Shown here piece after piece: positions 16,482 through 25,156 of a DNA stretch of 48,466 bases. The notes beneath the pieces are model-generated. The model had not been told where the DNA came from. It did not search any database and saw only the letters and a list, made by a program, of their open reading frames with translations. Source of the DNA: Pseudomonadota bacterium. GTDB taxonomy: Bacteria > Desulfobacterota > Desulfarculia > Desulfarculales > Desulfarculaceae. The position numbers and the translations under genes are program-made. The number at the start of each line of letters is the position of its first letter. Position 1 is the first letter of the stretch. The stretch lies in NCBI GenBank assembly GCA_018896025.1, contig JAHIND010000030.1:1-48466 (forward strand), written 5' to 3'.

Positions 16482-17648
16482 TCAGCGCTTGTTGGCCTGC
16501 CGGTAACCCAGGGCGTCGGTGGCGATGATCATTTTCTGCACGTTGGCCGAGCCCTCCAGGATTTGATAAAGCTTGGCTTCGCGCAGCAGGCGCTCCACCG
16601 GATATTCGCTGGAGTAGCCGTAGGCCCCCAGAATGCGCAGGGCGCCGTCGGCCACCCGCGAGGCCACGTCGCAGGTGTAGTACTTGGCCGTGCAGGTTTC
16701 CAGGGTGTTGTGGAGCATGCCCTCGTCCTTTTGCACCGCGCAGCGATAGGTGAGCCAGCGGGCCGCCTCGGTCTCCACGATCATGCGGGCCAGCTCCTCC
16801 TGCACCATCTGGAACTGCCCGATGGGCCGCCCGAACTGCTCCCGTTCCTTGGCGTACTTGGTGGCCTCCTCTATGAGCCCCTGGCACACCCCCAGGGCCC
16901 CGGCCGCGGCGGTGAGGCGGGTGTTGTCCAGGCCGGCCATCACGCAGGGGAAGCCCTCGTTTTCCCGGCCGCCCAGGAGGTTTTGGGCGGGCACTTCCAC
17001 GTCGTCGAAGAATAGCTCGCCGGTGGGGCAGGCGTTCCAGCCCATCTTTTCGGCGGTGGGCCCGCTGGAGATGCCGGGCAGGTGCATGTCCACGATGAAT
17101 CCGGACATGCCCTTGTAAGGCTGGCTGGCATCGGTGTAGGCGTAGACTACGCCCACGTCGGCCACCTGGGCGTAGGTAATCCAGTTCTTGGAGCCGTTGA
17201 GGACATAGGTGTCGCCCTTTTTCACCGCCGTGGTCTTGAGCGAGCCCACGTCCGAGCCCGCGTTGGCCTCGGTGATGCCGATGCAGCCCAGGGTCTGGGC
17301 GCTCACCAGGCCGGGGATGTATTTTTCTTTTTGTTCCGGGGTGCCGAACTGCAATATTTCGCGGGCGGTGCCCATGGTCTGCATGTTGAAGGCGGCGCGC
17401 AGCGAGCCGCTGACCTTGGCTATCTCCTCGCAGATGACGGTGTGGGCCAAAAAGCCCATGTCGTTGCCGCCGTACTCCTCGGGGATGGGGCAACCGAAAA
17501 AGCCCAGATCGGCCATCTGGTCCACCAGGTCGCGCTGAAAGGTGTGGGTCTTTTCATCTTGCGCCACCCTGGGGCGGACTTCCTTGTCCACGAACTTGCG
17601 GGCCACGTCACGGACCGCCGCTATTTCCTCGCTGAAATTAAAGTCCAT
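16482..17648 (-). CDS. Acyl-CoA dehydrogenase (glutaryl-CoA dehydrogenase-like?)
   Basis: A 388-residue acyl-CoA dehydrogenase. It has GITEANAGSDVGSLKT for FAD and substrate contact, and EGSANVQ with the catalytic glutamate. The segment SGSLRAAFNMQT carries an arginine in the area where glutaryl-CoA dehydrogenases hold the distal carboxylate, while other flanking residues differ from the human decarboxylating enzyme. A dicarboxylyl-CoA substrate is therefore possible, which would fit the neighbouring carboxyltransferase subunit, but a general acyl-CoA dehydrogenase is the safe call. It lies 25 bases after the carboxyltransferase gene. Confidence 0.88.
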   Translation of the reverse strand: MDFNFSEEIAAVRDVARKFVDKEVRPRVAQDEKTHTFQRDLVDQMADLGFFGCPIPEEYGGNDMGFLAHTVICEEIAKVSGSLRAAFNMQTMGTAREILQFGTPEQKEKYIPGLVSAQTLGCIGITEANAGSDVGSLKTTAVKKGDTYVLNGSKNWITYAQVADVGVVYAYTDASQPYKGMSGFIVDMHLPGISSGPTAEKMGWNACPTGELFFDDVEVPAQNLLGGRENEGFPCVMAGLDNTRLTAAAGALGVCQGLIEEATKYAKEREQFGRPIGQFQMVQEELARMIVETEAARWLTYRCAVQKDEGMLHNTLETCTAKYYTCDVASRVADGALRILGAYGYSSEYPVERLLREAKLYQILEGSANVQKMIIATDALGYRQANKR

Positions 17649-17673
17649 TGTGTTTTCTCCTTGCAGCCGATAC

Positions 17674-19209
17674 CTACAGCGGTATGTTGCCGTGCTTCTT
17701 GGCGGGCACGAGCTTTTTCTTGTTGATGAGCAACTCCAGCGCCTTGATCAGGGTGGGCCGGGTGTCTCTTGGGCGGATGATGTCGTTTATGTGCCTGAGG
17801 GACGCGGCCCGTATGGGGTTGACGTAGTTTTGGTAGTAGTAGTCCAGCAATTCCTGGGCTTCGGCGGGGTCCTTGGCCTGGGCGATCTGTTTGCGGAAAA
17901 TCACGCTGGCCGCGGTCTTGGGGGCCACGCTGGATATCTCCGCGCCGGGCCAGGCGTAGACCAGGTCGGCCCCGATGTACTGGCTTCCCATGGCGATGTA
18001 GGACCCGGCGTAGGCCTTGCGCACGATCACGGTGATGACCGGGACCGTGGCCTCGGCATAGGCGTGCAGCAGCTTGGCTCCCCGGTAGATCATGCCGCCC
18101 CGCTCCATATCGCGGCCGATAAGATAAGCCGGCGAGTCCTGGAAGGTGATGACCGGGATGTTGAAGGCGTCGCAGAAGCGAACGAAACGGGCGCCCTTTT
18201 CCGCCGCCTTTATGTCGATGACGCCCCCCAGCACCTTGGGCTGGTTGGCCATGATCCCCACGGAGCGGCCGCCCAAGCGCGCAAAGCCGGTGATCATGTT
18301 CGCGGCGTACAGGGGTTTGGTCTCCAAAAAGTCGCCCTGGTCCACCACCGCGTTGATGACCTTGTGCATGTCAAAAGGCATGAAGGACATCTGGGGAGCC
18401 ACCTGGTCCAAGGAGGGCTCGGCGCGCCCCGGATCGTCGGCGCACTCCACCCTGGGCACCGGGCTTTGCCAGCTAAGGGGCAAGAAGTCCATCAGGCGGC
18501 GGGCCTGGGAGAGGATGTCCTCTTCCTTTTTTTCCATGAGGTCCACCAGGCCGCTGACCCTGGCGTGCATGGGAGCGCCGCCCAACTCCTGGTCGCTTAT
18601 GGCCTGGCCGGTCTGGGCCTGCACAAAGGCGGGGCCCGCGATGTAGGTGCTGCTGGATTCGGTGGTGAGGATGAAGTCGGTGAGGCCGGGGGAATAGGCC
18701 TGCCCGCCGGCCACGATGCCCAGGATAATCGATATCTGGGGCACCACCCCTGAGTAGAGGGTGTTTCGCCGGAACAGGTGGCCGAACATTTTTTCCGGGC
18801 CCAGGGTCTCGTGCAGCCTAAGCCCGCCGGAGTGGCAGATGCCGATAATGGGCACCTGGGCCTCTGCGGCCAAGTCCATCAGGGCGCATATCTTCTTGCC
18901 GTGCATCTCGCCGTAGGTCCCGCCCAGGGCGGCGAAGTCCTGGGCGTATACGCACACCTTGCGCCCGTTGATTTCGCCAAAGCCGGTTATCACCCCGTCG
19001 GCGGGGATTTCTTTGCGGTCCATGCCGAAGTCGGAATATTGGTGCCTGGCGAAAACGTCCAGTTCCGCGAAGGAGCCGTCATCCAGGAGTTTGTCCAGCC
19101 TCTCCCGGGGGGTGAACATGCCTTTGTCGTAAAAAACCTTTTGGGCCACTTCCGGGGTGGTGGCGTTTATCAGCTCTTGTTTTCTTTTTAGCAGTGGGCT
19201 CTCGTCCAT
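17674..19209 (-). CDS. Biotin-dependent acyl-CoA carboxyltransferase subunit (PccB/MmdA type)
   Basis: A 511-residue protein with the two crotonase-like halves of carboxyltransferases. The N-terminal half has ALGGTYGEMHGKKI and GICHSGGLRLHE; the C-terminal half has FQDSPAYLIGRDMERGGMIYRGAKLLHAYAEA-type sequence and KAYAGSYIAMGS, and the protein ends KKHGNIPL as is usual for this family. It transfers a carboxyl group between carboxybiotin and an acyl-CoA such as propionyl- or methylmalonyl-CoA. No biotin carboxylase, carrier protein or membrane decarboxylase subunit is in the window, so the partner must be elsewhere and the direction (carboxylation or decarboxylation) is open. Confidence 0.9.
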   Translation of the reverse strand: MDESPLLKRKQELINATTPEVAQKVFYDKGMFTPRERLDKLLDDGSFAELDVFARHQYSDFGMDRKEIPADGVITGFGEINGRKVCVYAQDFAALGGTYGEMHGKKICALMDLAAEAQVPIIGICHSGGLRLHETLGPEKMFGHLFRRNTLYSGVVPQISIILGIVAGGQAYSPGLTDFILTTESSSTYIAGPAFVQAQTGQAISDQELGGAPMHARVSGLVDLMEKKEEDILSQARRLMDFLPLSWQSPVPRVECADDPGRAEPSLDQVAPQMSFMPFDMHKVINAVVDQGDFLETKPLYAANMITGFARLGGRSVGIMANQPKVLGGVIDIKAAEKGARFVRFCDAFNIPVITFQDSPAYLIGRDMERGGMIYRGAKLLHAYAEATVPVITVIVRKAYAGSYIAMGSQYIGADLVYAWPGAEISSVAPKTAASVIFRKQIAQAKDPAEAQELLDYYYQNYVNPIRAASLRHINDIIRPRDTRPTLIKALELLINKKKLVPAKKHGNIPL

Positions 19210-19265
19210 TTTTTGTCATCCGCATGTTGTCAAGGTTGATGGCGGGCCCTTGAGCCCGCGCAAAA

Positions 19266-20477
19266 CTAATCTTTTTCTTCTGTGGCCGAGTCGGCTCCCA
19301 GGGCCCCCCCGGCCGCCAGCTCATCGATGCGCCGCCCGCTCAGCCCCAGGCCCAGCAGTATTTCCCTGGTGTGTTGTCCCAGAAGGGGTGCAGGTCTTTC
19401 AGGCGCGATGGGCGATCCGGAGAGGTTTAAGGGCGACCGCAAAAACTCGCGCCCCTGTTGGCCGGCGACCAGCATGCCGCGGGCGGCCACCAGGGGCCCC
19501 TGGACCGCCTCCTCCAGGGAACAGACCGGCTCGCAGCACACGTCGTGATCGCGGAAAAACTCCGCCCACTGGTCGCGGGTGCGGGAAGAGAATATGTCCT
19601 GCACCCGGGTGATCACGTCCGATCCGCCGAACTGCTCGGGCAGCAGGTCCGGGCGGCCCACGGCCTGGCAGAAGCCCTGCCAGAACTTGGGCTCCAGGGC
19701 CCCCAGGGACATGAACCCGCCGTCGCTGGTGCGGTAGACGTTGTAGCAGGGATAGCGCCCGTTGAGGGTCATGCCCCGTGGCGAGGGGTCGTCGGCCCCG
19801 GCCTGCACCCGGGCCAGCAGCTTGGTGGCCATGGACAGGGCTCCGTCGAACATGGCCACGTCCACCAACTGGCCCCGCCCGGTGCCATGGCGCTGCACCA
19901 CCGCGGCCAGCAAGGCGGCCAGGGCCATGAGGCTGCCCCCGGCCACGTCGGCGATCTGCACCCCGGCCACGGCCAACTCGTCGGACCGGCTGCCACCCAT
20001 GGCCAGCACCCCGCACAGGGCCAGGTAGTTGACATCGTGCCCAGCGCGCAGACGGTAGGGGCCGCTTTGCCCATAGCCGGAGATGGAGACCTGGATCAGG
20101 CGGGGCTGCCGGGCGCTGAGCACCTCGAAGCCCAGGCCCAGTTTGTCCATGGTGCCCGGCCTGAAGCCTTCCACCACCACGTCGTAGTCATCGAGCATTT
20201 GCAGGAATATTTCCCTGGCCGCCGGATGCTTCAGATTCAGCGCCACGCTCTTCTTGTTGCGATTGACCGAATCAAAGGAAAGGCGGGCCGCCTCGGGATC
20301 GGCCCCCATGCGGCGGCCATAGTCGCCGCCCTGGGGGTTCTCCACCTTGACCACCTCGGCCCCCAAGGAGGCCAGGAGCCAGGTCATGTAGGGGCCCGGC
20401 AGGTTCATGCTCAGGTCCAGCACCTTCAAATCTTGCAGGGCGTGCTCCACTGATGGCTCCCTAATACGTTCGGCCAC
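19266..20477 (-). CDS. Alpha-methylacyl-CoA racemase-like CaiB/BaiF (family III) protein
   Basis: A 403-residue CaiB/BaiF protein. The block AGHDVNYLALCGVLA followed by GVQIADVAGGSLMAL matches the racemase branch: His147 and Asp177 are 30 residues apart, as are His126 and Asp156 of the mycobacterial racemase MCR. Family III CoA-transferases have a different Asp at the thioester site, so racemisation of a 2-methylacyl-CoA is the better guess. The start is GTG at 20477 with AGAGG ahead. It would convert one epimer of a methyl-branched acyl-CoA into the form used by the dehydrogenase. Gene is ten bases from the TRAP permease stop. Confidence 0.82.
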   Translation of the reverse strand: MAERIREPSVEHALQDLKVLDLSMNLPGPYMTWLLASLGAEVVKVENPQGGDYGRRMGADPEAARLSFDSVNRNKKSVALNLKHPAAREIFLQMLDDYDVVVEGFRPGTMDKLGLGFEVLSARQPRLIQVSISGYGQSGPYRLRAGHDVNYLALCGVLAMGGSRSDELAVAGVQIADVAGGSLMALAALLAAVVQRHGTGRGQLVDVAMFDGALSMATKLLARVQAGADDPSPRGMTLNGRYPCYNVYRTSDGGFMSLGALEPKFWQGFCQAVGRPDLLPEQFGGSDVITRVQDIFSSRTRDQWAEFFRDHDVCCEPVCSLEEAVQGPLVAARGMLVAGQQGREFLRSPLNLSGSPIAPERPAPLLGQHTREILLGLGLSGRRIDELAAGGALGADSATEEKD

Positions 20478-20487
20478 AACGCCTCTT

Positions 20488-22401
20488 TTAAGCCGCTTTT
20501 ACGTGGTAGTTGGCCCGCCACAACACCGGGAACAGGATCACGGTTATGGCCAACAACACCCAGAGCAGCCAGGCCGCGGTCGGGCAGAGGATCAACACCC
20601 CCAACACCAACATGGCCACCCGCTGCCACCAGACCCATCCCGATTGCAGCCCGGCGCAGAGGGCGACAAAGCCAACCCCGGAAATCAAGAACATCTCAAA
20701 ACCGGACGGAGTGAAGGTCAGGATGTCGGGGTAGGTGATGAAGATGAACGGGAGGATGAATTTGGGCGCGCCCAGCTTCATGGACTGCCAGCAGGTTTCC
20801 AGGAAGTTGGCATCGGCGATCCCGGCGGTGATTACGCACACCGCGGCCACCGGCGGGGTGATGGATGAGAGCATGGCCCAATAGAACACCGTGAAGTGCG
20901 CCACCAAGGGCGGGATGCCCAGATGGGTCAGGGCCGGGGCGACCAGGGTGACGGTGAGGATGTAGGCGGCCACCGTGGTCACGGCCATTCCGAAGACGAT
21001 GCAACAGGCCATGGCGAACAAGAGCAGCAGCCACAGGTTGCCCGCCGAGGCCGACACCATGAAATAGGAGATTTTCTCACCCAGGCCGGTGGTGGTGAGG
21101 ATGCGTATCACGATGCCCAAGGTGCCCAGCATGGCCCCGATGGAAACCATCATGGCCGCGCCGGCCAGCGTGCCCCGGTACACCCCCTTCAGGAAGGTCC
21201 AGGCGAACTTCGTTTTCCCCTTGGCCACGTAGATCTCGTAGAGCAGCCGCGAGCCCAAGAAGGCCATGATGGTGCAGAAGCCCCCGGCCAGGATGTTGAG
21301 CTGGTAGACGATGAAAACGTAGAGCAGCACGCAGAAGGCGAACATGATGGGGATGCCTTGCAGGGCGTATTCAAGCGACATCTTGCCCTTCAGCTCTTCG
21401 GGCATGTCCACTTCGGCCTTGGGGTCGATGTAGCGCTTGGCCAGGAAGTACACCCCCAGCATGGTGGAACCAAAGAAGGTGATGGAGGCCCACAGGCTGG
21501 CCAGCAATATTTCGTAGTAGTACATGTCCAGGTAGTCGCACATGACAAAGGCCACCGCCCCCAGGATGGGGGGCATGATCTGGCCGCCTGAGCTGGCCAC
21601 CGACTCGATGGCCGCGGCGATGGCCGGGGGCATGCCGAAGCGCTTCATGGTGGGGATGGTGAAGGCTCCCGTGCTCACCGCGTTGGCCCCGGCGCTGCCG
21701 GACATGCCGCCAAAGGCCATGCTGGCCAGCACCGCCACCTGGGGCACGCCCAGCTTGCTGCGCCCCACCATGCGGCCCACCAGGCGCAGGATGTAGTCCA
21801 AGCCGCCGAAGCCGTGCACGAATCCCGCGAAAAAGGCGAAGATGGCGATCCAGGTGGCCCCCACTTGGTTAAGCAGGCCGAAGACGCCGTTTATCTCCGC
21901 GCAGGACAACTCCGTGAAGCGGGTGATAGAGATCGGCGGGTGATACAAAAAGCCCTCGGGAAGCCAATGGCCGAAAAGAGCGTAGGCGGTGAAGCACAGG
22001 GTCACTACGGGGATGATGGGCCCGGAGGTGCTCCAGGTGATTTGCAGCAGCACCGCGATGAATACCACCGAGACCAGCATGTCCCAGGTGTTGATGAACC
22101 CGGCCCGCTCCCAGACCAGGGAAGGGTATTCGATCCACAGATAGGCTAGGCAGCCCAAGGTGAGCAGGAAACAGGCCCCCGCCGCCACCTTCTGCCCCAT
22201 GCCTTTCATGTGCATGAAGCGCCGCTTGCGGGCCACCATCAACGAGCCGATCATCATAGTGAGGGACAAGAACAATACGCCGTAGCGCTGCCTCGACTCC
22301 CACATGGTGAGCGCGTAGTGGACCAGCATCCACACGTAAATAGAGCAGAGGACGCCGTAGAATATGTCGTAAAGGGAAATACGTCGGGAATTTTCGGCCA
22401 T
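20488..22401 (-). CDS. Fused TRAP transporter permease (DctQM fusion, TAXI type)
   Basis: A 637-residue membrane protein with about 18 hydrophobic segments. The N-terminal ~150 residues are a small-permease part and the remainder the large permease, seen in GGMSGSAGANAVSTGAFTIP and SSGGQIMPPILGAVAF. Such 4TM/12TM fusions go with TAXI-type binding proteins, and one is encoded 99 bases upstream. The frame is open to 22449 with a TTG start, but the ATG at 22401 is preceded by GGGG and gives the expected cytoplasmic start MAENSRRISLYDIFYG. Likely imports the acid used by this operon. Confidence 0.92.
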   Translation of the reverse strand: MAENSRRISLYDIFYGVLCSIYVWMLVHYALTMWESRQRYGVLFLSLTMMIGSLMVARKRRFMHMKGMGQKVAAGACFLLTLGCLAYLWIEYPSLVWERAGFINTWDMLVSVVFIAVLLQITWSTSGPIIPVVTLCFTAYALFGHWLPEGFLYHPPISITRFTELSCAEINGVFGLLNQVGATWIAIFAFFAGFVHGFGGLDYILRLVGRMVGRSKLGVPQVAVLASMAFGGMSGSAGANAVSTGAFTIPTMKRFGMPPAIAAAIESVASSGGQIMPPILGAVAFVMCDYLDMYYYEILLASLWASITFFGSTMLGVYFLAKRYIDPKAEVDMPEELKGKMSLEYALQGIPIMFAFCVLLYVFIVYQLNILAGGFCTIMAFLGSRLLYEIYVAKGKTKFAWTFLKGVYRGTLAGAAMMVSIGAMLGTLGIVIRILTTTGLGEKISYFMVSASAGNLWLLLLFAMACCIVFGMAVTTVAAYILTVTLVAPALTHLGIPPLVAHFTVFYWAMLSSITPPVAAVCVITAGIADANFLETCWQSMKLGAPKFILPFIFITYPDILTFTPSGFEMFLISGVGFVALCAGLQSGWVWWQRVAMLVLGVLILCPTAAWLLWVLLAITVILFPVLWRANYHVKAA

Positions 22402-22500
22402 GGAATACACCCCGTGCGATAAAGCCCTATTTTTAAAAACACCACGCAATGGTTTAGGCGGACCCGCCCGGCAAAAAGGGCGGGCCCGCCGTTCAGCAGG

Positions 22501-23580
22501 CTATTTCACGCCGGGAGCGAGCTTTCCGATGGTGAGGGCCTCGTTCCAAAGGCCCTTTTCCTTGAGATACTTGGCCACGCCGGGGTGCACCGGAATGTCC
22601 TTGGCCTCCAGCAAGCCCTTGACCTGCAAATCCATCATGTGTTCGGAGGCGAACTTCAGGGTGCCGTTGACCGGGGCCAGGTCCTGCTTGGCCTTTTCGA
22701 TCCAGGTCTTGTAGATCTGGTACATCGTCTCGGTGGGCATGTTGTTGCCGGGATGGAAGCCGTAGTGGATGGACCAGCCGTAGATGTCGCCCGAGTTGAT
22801 CTTGCGGTTCTTGGGCTGCATCCACTTGTTGGACAGCTTGCCGAAGGTGATGCCGTCTATTTTGGCGATCTTGTCCATCTGCGCCGCGCTGGGGCGCAGG
22901 ACCTTTATCTCCATGCGGGTGTCCAGGTTGCGCATCCAGGAAGGGGCGGTCTGGCCTTTGTCCAGGCAGTAACCGCCGGCCACGTCCACGGTGCCCATCT
23001 TCAGGGCGTCCGCCGCTTCCATGGCGCCCACCTGACGGTTCTCCATTTTGTCCCACATGCCCAGCTTGGTGAAAACCGCCCGGTACACGTCGTAAATTCC
23101 CGAGCCCGCCACGAAGGGGTAGAACTTCTTGCCCACCATGTCCTGGTAGGTGTTGAGGTCCTTTTCCTTGGCGCTGGTCACCGGAATCCAGTCGGCCGTG
23201 AGGTAGTACCAGCCCTGAAGGGGCAGGCGCTTGATGGGGCTTTTGGCAAAGGGCCCCAGGTTGTTGTAGGCATCGCGAAGGGTCCAGGTGCTGCAATAGG
23301 CGATGTCCAAATCGCCCCGAGAGAAAATCTTCACCGAAGCGGTGCTGCCCGGGGTGGGGACCGCTTCCATGGACATGCCTTTCACGTTCTTCTTGATGGT
23401 GGCGGCCAGGGCGACCCCGCAGGAATAGCCGATGGTGCCCTCTTTGCTGGTGCCCAGGCGGATGTTGTTCATGGCGGCATCAGCGGTGTGCGCCAGCGGT
23501 CCCAGGCACAAGAACGAACTCAAGGCCAGAAATGCGCAAAAGGCCATTAACCATCTTTGTTTGTAACGCATTGTTTTCAT
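22501..23580 (-). CDS. TAXI-family TRAP substrate-binding protein
   Basis: A 359-residue exported binding protein. The N-terminus (MKTMRYKQRWLMAFCAFLAL) is a signal peptide with a likely cut near residue 36. The mature protein opens with NNIRLGTSKEGTIGYSCGVALA, the G-T-x-x-x-G-x-x-Y pattern of TAXI proteins, and later has GTVDVAGGYCLDKG. The strong GGGAGGG ribosome-binding site decides the start at 23580 rather than 23628. It pairs with the fused permease downstream. TAXI substrates include organic acids; the identity is unknown here. Confidence 0.9.
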   Translation of the reverse strand: MKTMRYKQRWLMAFCAFLALSSFLCLGPLAHTADAAMNNIRLGTSKEGTIGYSCGVALAATIKKNVKGMSMEAVPTPGSTASVKIFSRGDLDIAYCSTWTLRDAYNNLGPFAKSPIKRLPLQGWYYLTADWIPVTSAKEKDLNTYQDMVGKKFYPFVAGSGIYDVYRAVFTKLGMWDKMENRQVGAMEAADALKMGTVDVAGGYCLDKGQTAPSWMRNLDTRMEIKVLRPSAAQMDKIAKIDGITFGKLSNKWMQPKNRKINSGDIYGWSIHYGFHPGNNMPTETMYQIYKTWIEKAKQDLAPVNGTLKFASEHMMDLQVKGLLEAKDIPVHPGVAKYLKEKGLWNEALTIGKLAPGVK

Positions 23581-23722
23581 AACTCCCTCCCTAGATTTAT
23601 TTGGATTTGCCTGATGCCCGAGGCGCATGGGGCGCCAGGCTGAAACCGGGCCTGGGAAAGCTGTAACGGCAAAGGATGCCGCGCCTTAAAACCAAATTTG
23701 AGGGCTACGAGACCCTGAATAA

Positions 23723-24106
23723 TCACTGGGCTACAGGCTCCCACTGGTCACGGGAGAGCGGTGGAGGCGCCATGATGATTAGAACCTTGAGGGAGTTATC
23801 GCCAATTGCCTTGATGTGATGGGTTATGCCGCGGGGCACCAGGATCAAGTCCCCTTGCCCCAGATGATGAACCTGCCCGTCCAGGGTGAAACGGGCCTGC
23901 CCGTGCAATACAAAAAACACCTGTTCCATTCCGGGGTGTTGATGAGACTCCGCTTCGCCGCCCGGCTCCACTTGTCCATGCCAAATTGCCAGATTGGCCG
24001 CGCCGTTATCCGCGTGAAGCAGTTTGTGATCAACAGTTCCGGAGTGGTTAGGCGGCTCAAAGGAAGCTATGCCGTCCAGATGGTTCACGTTGACGATCGT
24101 CGCCAT
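23723..24106 (-). CDS. Small cupin-domain protein
   Basis: A 127-residue single-domain cupin. The metal site is visible as ESHQHPGMEQVFFVLHG (two His and a Glu) and the second motif GDLILVPRGITHHI (His). The N-terminus has a strong ribosome-binding site (AAAGGAGG) ahead of ATG 24106. It is the first gene of the second operon by position, 142 bases before the TAXI gene, and may have its own promoter. Small cupins of this kind can be enzymes or ligand sensors; no substrate can be given. Confidence 0.85.
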   Translation of the reverse strand: MATIVNVNHLDGIASFEPPNHSGTVDHKLLHADNGAANLAIWHGQVEPGGEAESHQHPGMEQVFFVLHGQARFTLDGQVHHLGQGDLILVPRGITHHIKAIGDNSLKVLIIMAPPPLSRDQWEPVAQ

Positions 24107-24186
24107 AGGACCTCCTTTGCTCCGCCTACCCCCCAAGGGACTTGAATAATTTTGCCGCTCGGGACTTTAAACGATTAAGGTTTACC

Positions 24187-24217
24187 AACACGTTGTTTTA
24201 ATTGTTGTTTACGTGTT
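24187..24217. promoter_or_regulatory. Inverted repeat upstream of the cupin gene
   Basis: AACACGT at 24187-24193 is mirrored by ACGTGTT at 24211-24217 with a 17-base A/T-rich centre. It lies 80 bases upstream of the cupin start in the region that should carry the second operon's promoter, so an operator role is plausible but unproven. Confidence 0.35.
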
Positions 24218-24325
24218 AGGGCCTTCCCGGCGGCGTCAGGGCGGCGGAGCCCTTGCATGGCTCCGGCCCGCCTACATTTTCAAGATGGAGTGAAAATTCA
24301 TAATAAGTTGAATACAAAAAGTGTC

Positions 24326-24339
24326 GACAAGTTGTCAAG
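24326..24339. promoter_or_regulatory. Palindrome overlapping a possible -35 box of the second operon
   Basis: GACAAGTTGTC (24326-24336) is a perfect arm-arm palindrome around one base. On the minus strand it overlaps TTGACA (24339-24334), a consensus -35 box facing the cupin gene; the -10 region that follows is weak. A repressor bound here would block polymerase, and the nearby GntR protein is one candidate. This is inference. Confidence 0.35.
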
Positions 24340-24503
24340 TTGAAAAGTTTATAAATTGGTTTTAGGGAGCACTTTCAGTTCGGAAACGAGGGCCAGATCG
24401 CTGGGAGGGGTATATGTGGGGTACAGCGCCCCAAAGCAACGGCCCGCCCCCAACCGGGAGCAGGCCTTCTCGATGCTACTCACGTAACATACTGATTTTA
24501 CTT

Positions 24504-24568
24504 TGGCGCAAGTGCATGGGAATCGAACCCACCTACCGCCTTACTCAGACGGTACACCGGATTTGAAA
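24504..24568 (-). tRNA. 3' half of a selenocysteine tRNA gene (attachment-site remnant)
   Basis: Read on the minus strand the piece starts at the anticodon loop TTCAAA, whose TCA anticodon reads UGA, followed by the 3' anticodon stem TCCGG, a long variable arm (TACCGTC pairing with GGCGGTA), a T arm with GGTTCGATTCCC, an eight-base acceptor strand GCACTTGC, discriminator G and CCA. The eight-base acceptor and long variable arm mark tRNA-Sec. The 5' half is absent: A/T-rich unrelated DNA replaces it. Fragments cut at the anticodon loop are left where integrases recombine in tRNA genes, so this is probably the distal att site of an element lying at higher coordinates. Confidence 0.8.
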
Positions 24569-25156
24569 TTATAATATAAGAATAAATATATTAATAAGTT
24601 ATACCAGTTGGGGTTGCAAATGGGCGCAAATCAATGCACCCTGTGACCCCAATCCGCACCCTATACGCACCAAGCCCATAGCCGTCGTCTTGTCTATTGT
24701 TGGAAATGTTAAGAGAGGAATTGTAAGAGTAAATCTTTGTTGGGCGCCCCTGGTTCAACTTATAGCCGACAACCTTCAGCGGCTAATTTTCAGTCAAATC
24801 CAATATAGGCCCAACAAGGGTTAGCTGTGCGGTTTCCCTTAATTGCCTTGGTCATGAAACCTCGGGTATCTGAAGAGCGATTTACTTTTCAGAGGACACG
24901 ATGCTCGCTTTGGTGGGGTGGCTTTACATGTCGATTTCCCGAACAAATGGGTTGGGTGGCACCACCCCAGGGCAATTTGCCGCTGACCAAGGCCGGCAGG
25001 TTAGCCCTCGCCGGGCCACGGCTTGGGCGCCTGGCAGGAAAACCTGGGTGGAGAGACGGTGCAATCCGGTTATGATTGACACACCGGTCGCCGCGCCCCA
25101 CCTCTGGTTGGCGGTGGCAGCGGGGCCAACCTGGCGTCACCACCGGGGGAAGGCCA
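24569..25156. other. Gene-free stretch after the tRNA fragment
   Basis: About 590 bases with no convincing gene. The first 40 bases are very A/T-rich; the rest is mixed. A possible ECF-type promoter (TGAAAC, 17 bases, CGAT) is at 24855-24881 on the plus strand. No second copy of the tRNA-Sec 5' half is present. The stretch probably belongs to the left end of the inserted element. Confidence 0.5.

Noticed and set aside
23600..23660. GG-ten bases-GC pattern upstream of the TAXI gene on the minus strand (CTGGCGCCCCATGCGCC)
   Set aside because: The spacing fits sigma-54 but the -24 and -12 boxes themselves match poorly in G+C-rich DNA.
24349..24483. 44-codon minus-strand frame beginning GTG (SSIEKACSRLGAG) beside the tRNA fragment
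   Set aside because: No ribosome-binding site and no recognisable family; could be a gene remnant but is not supported.
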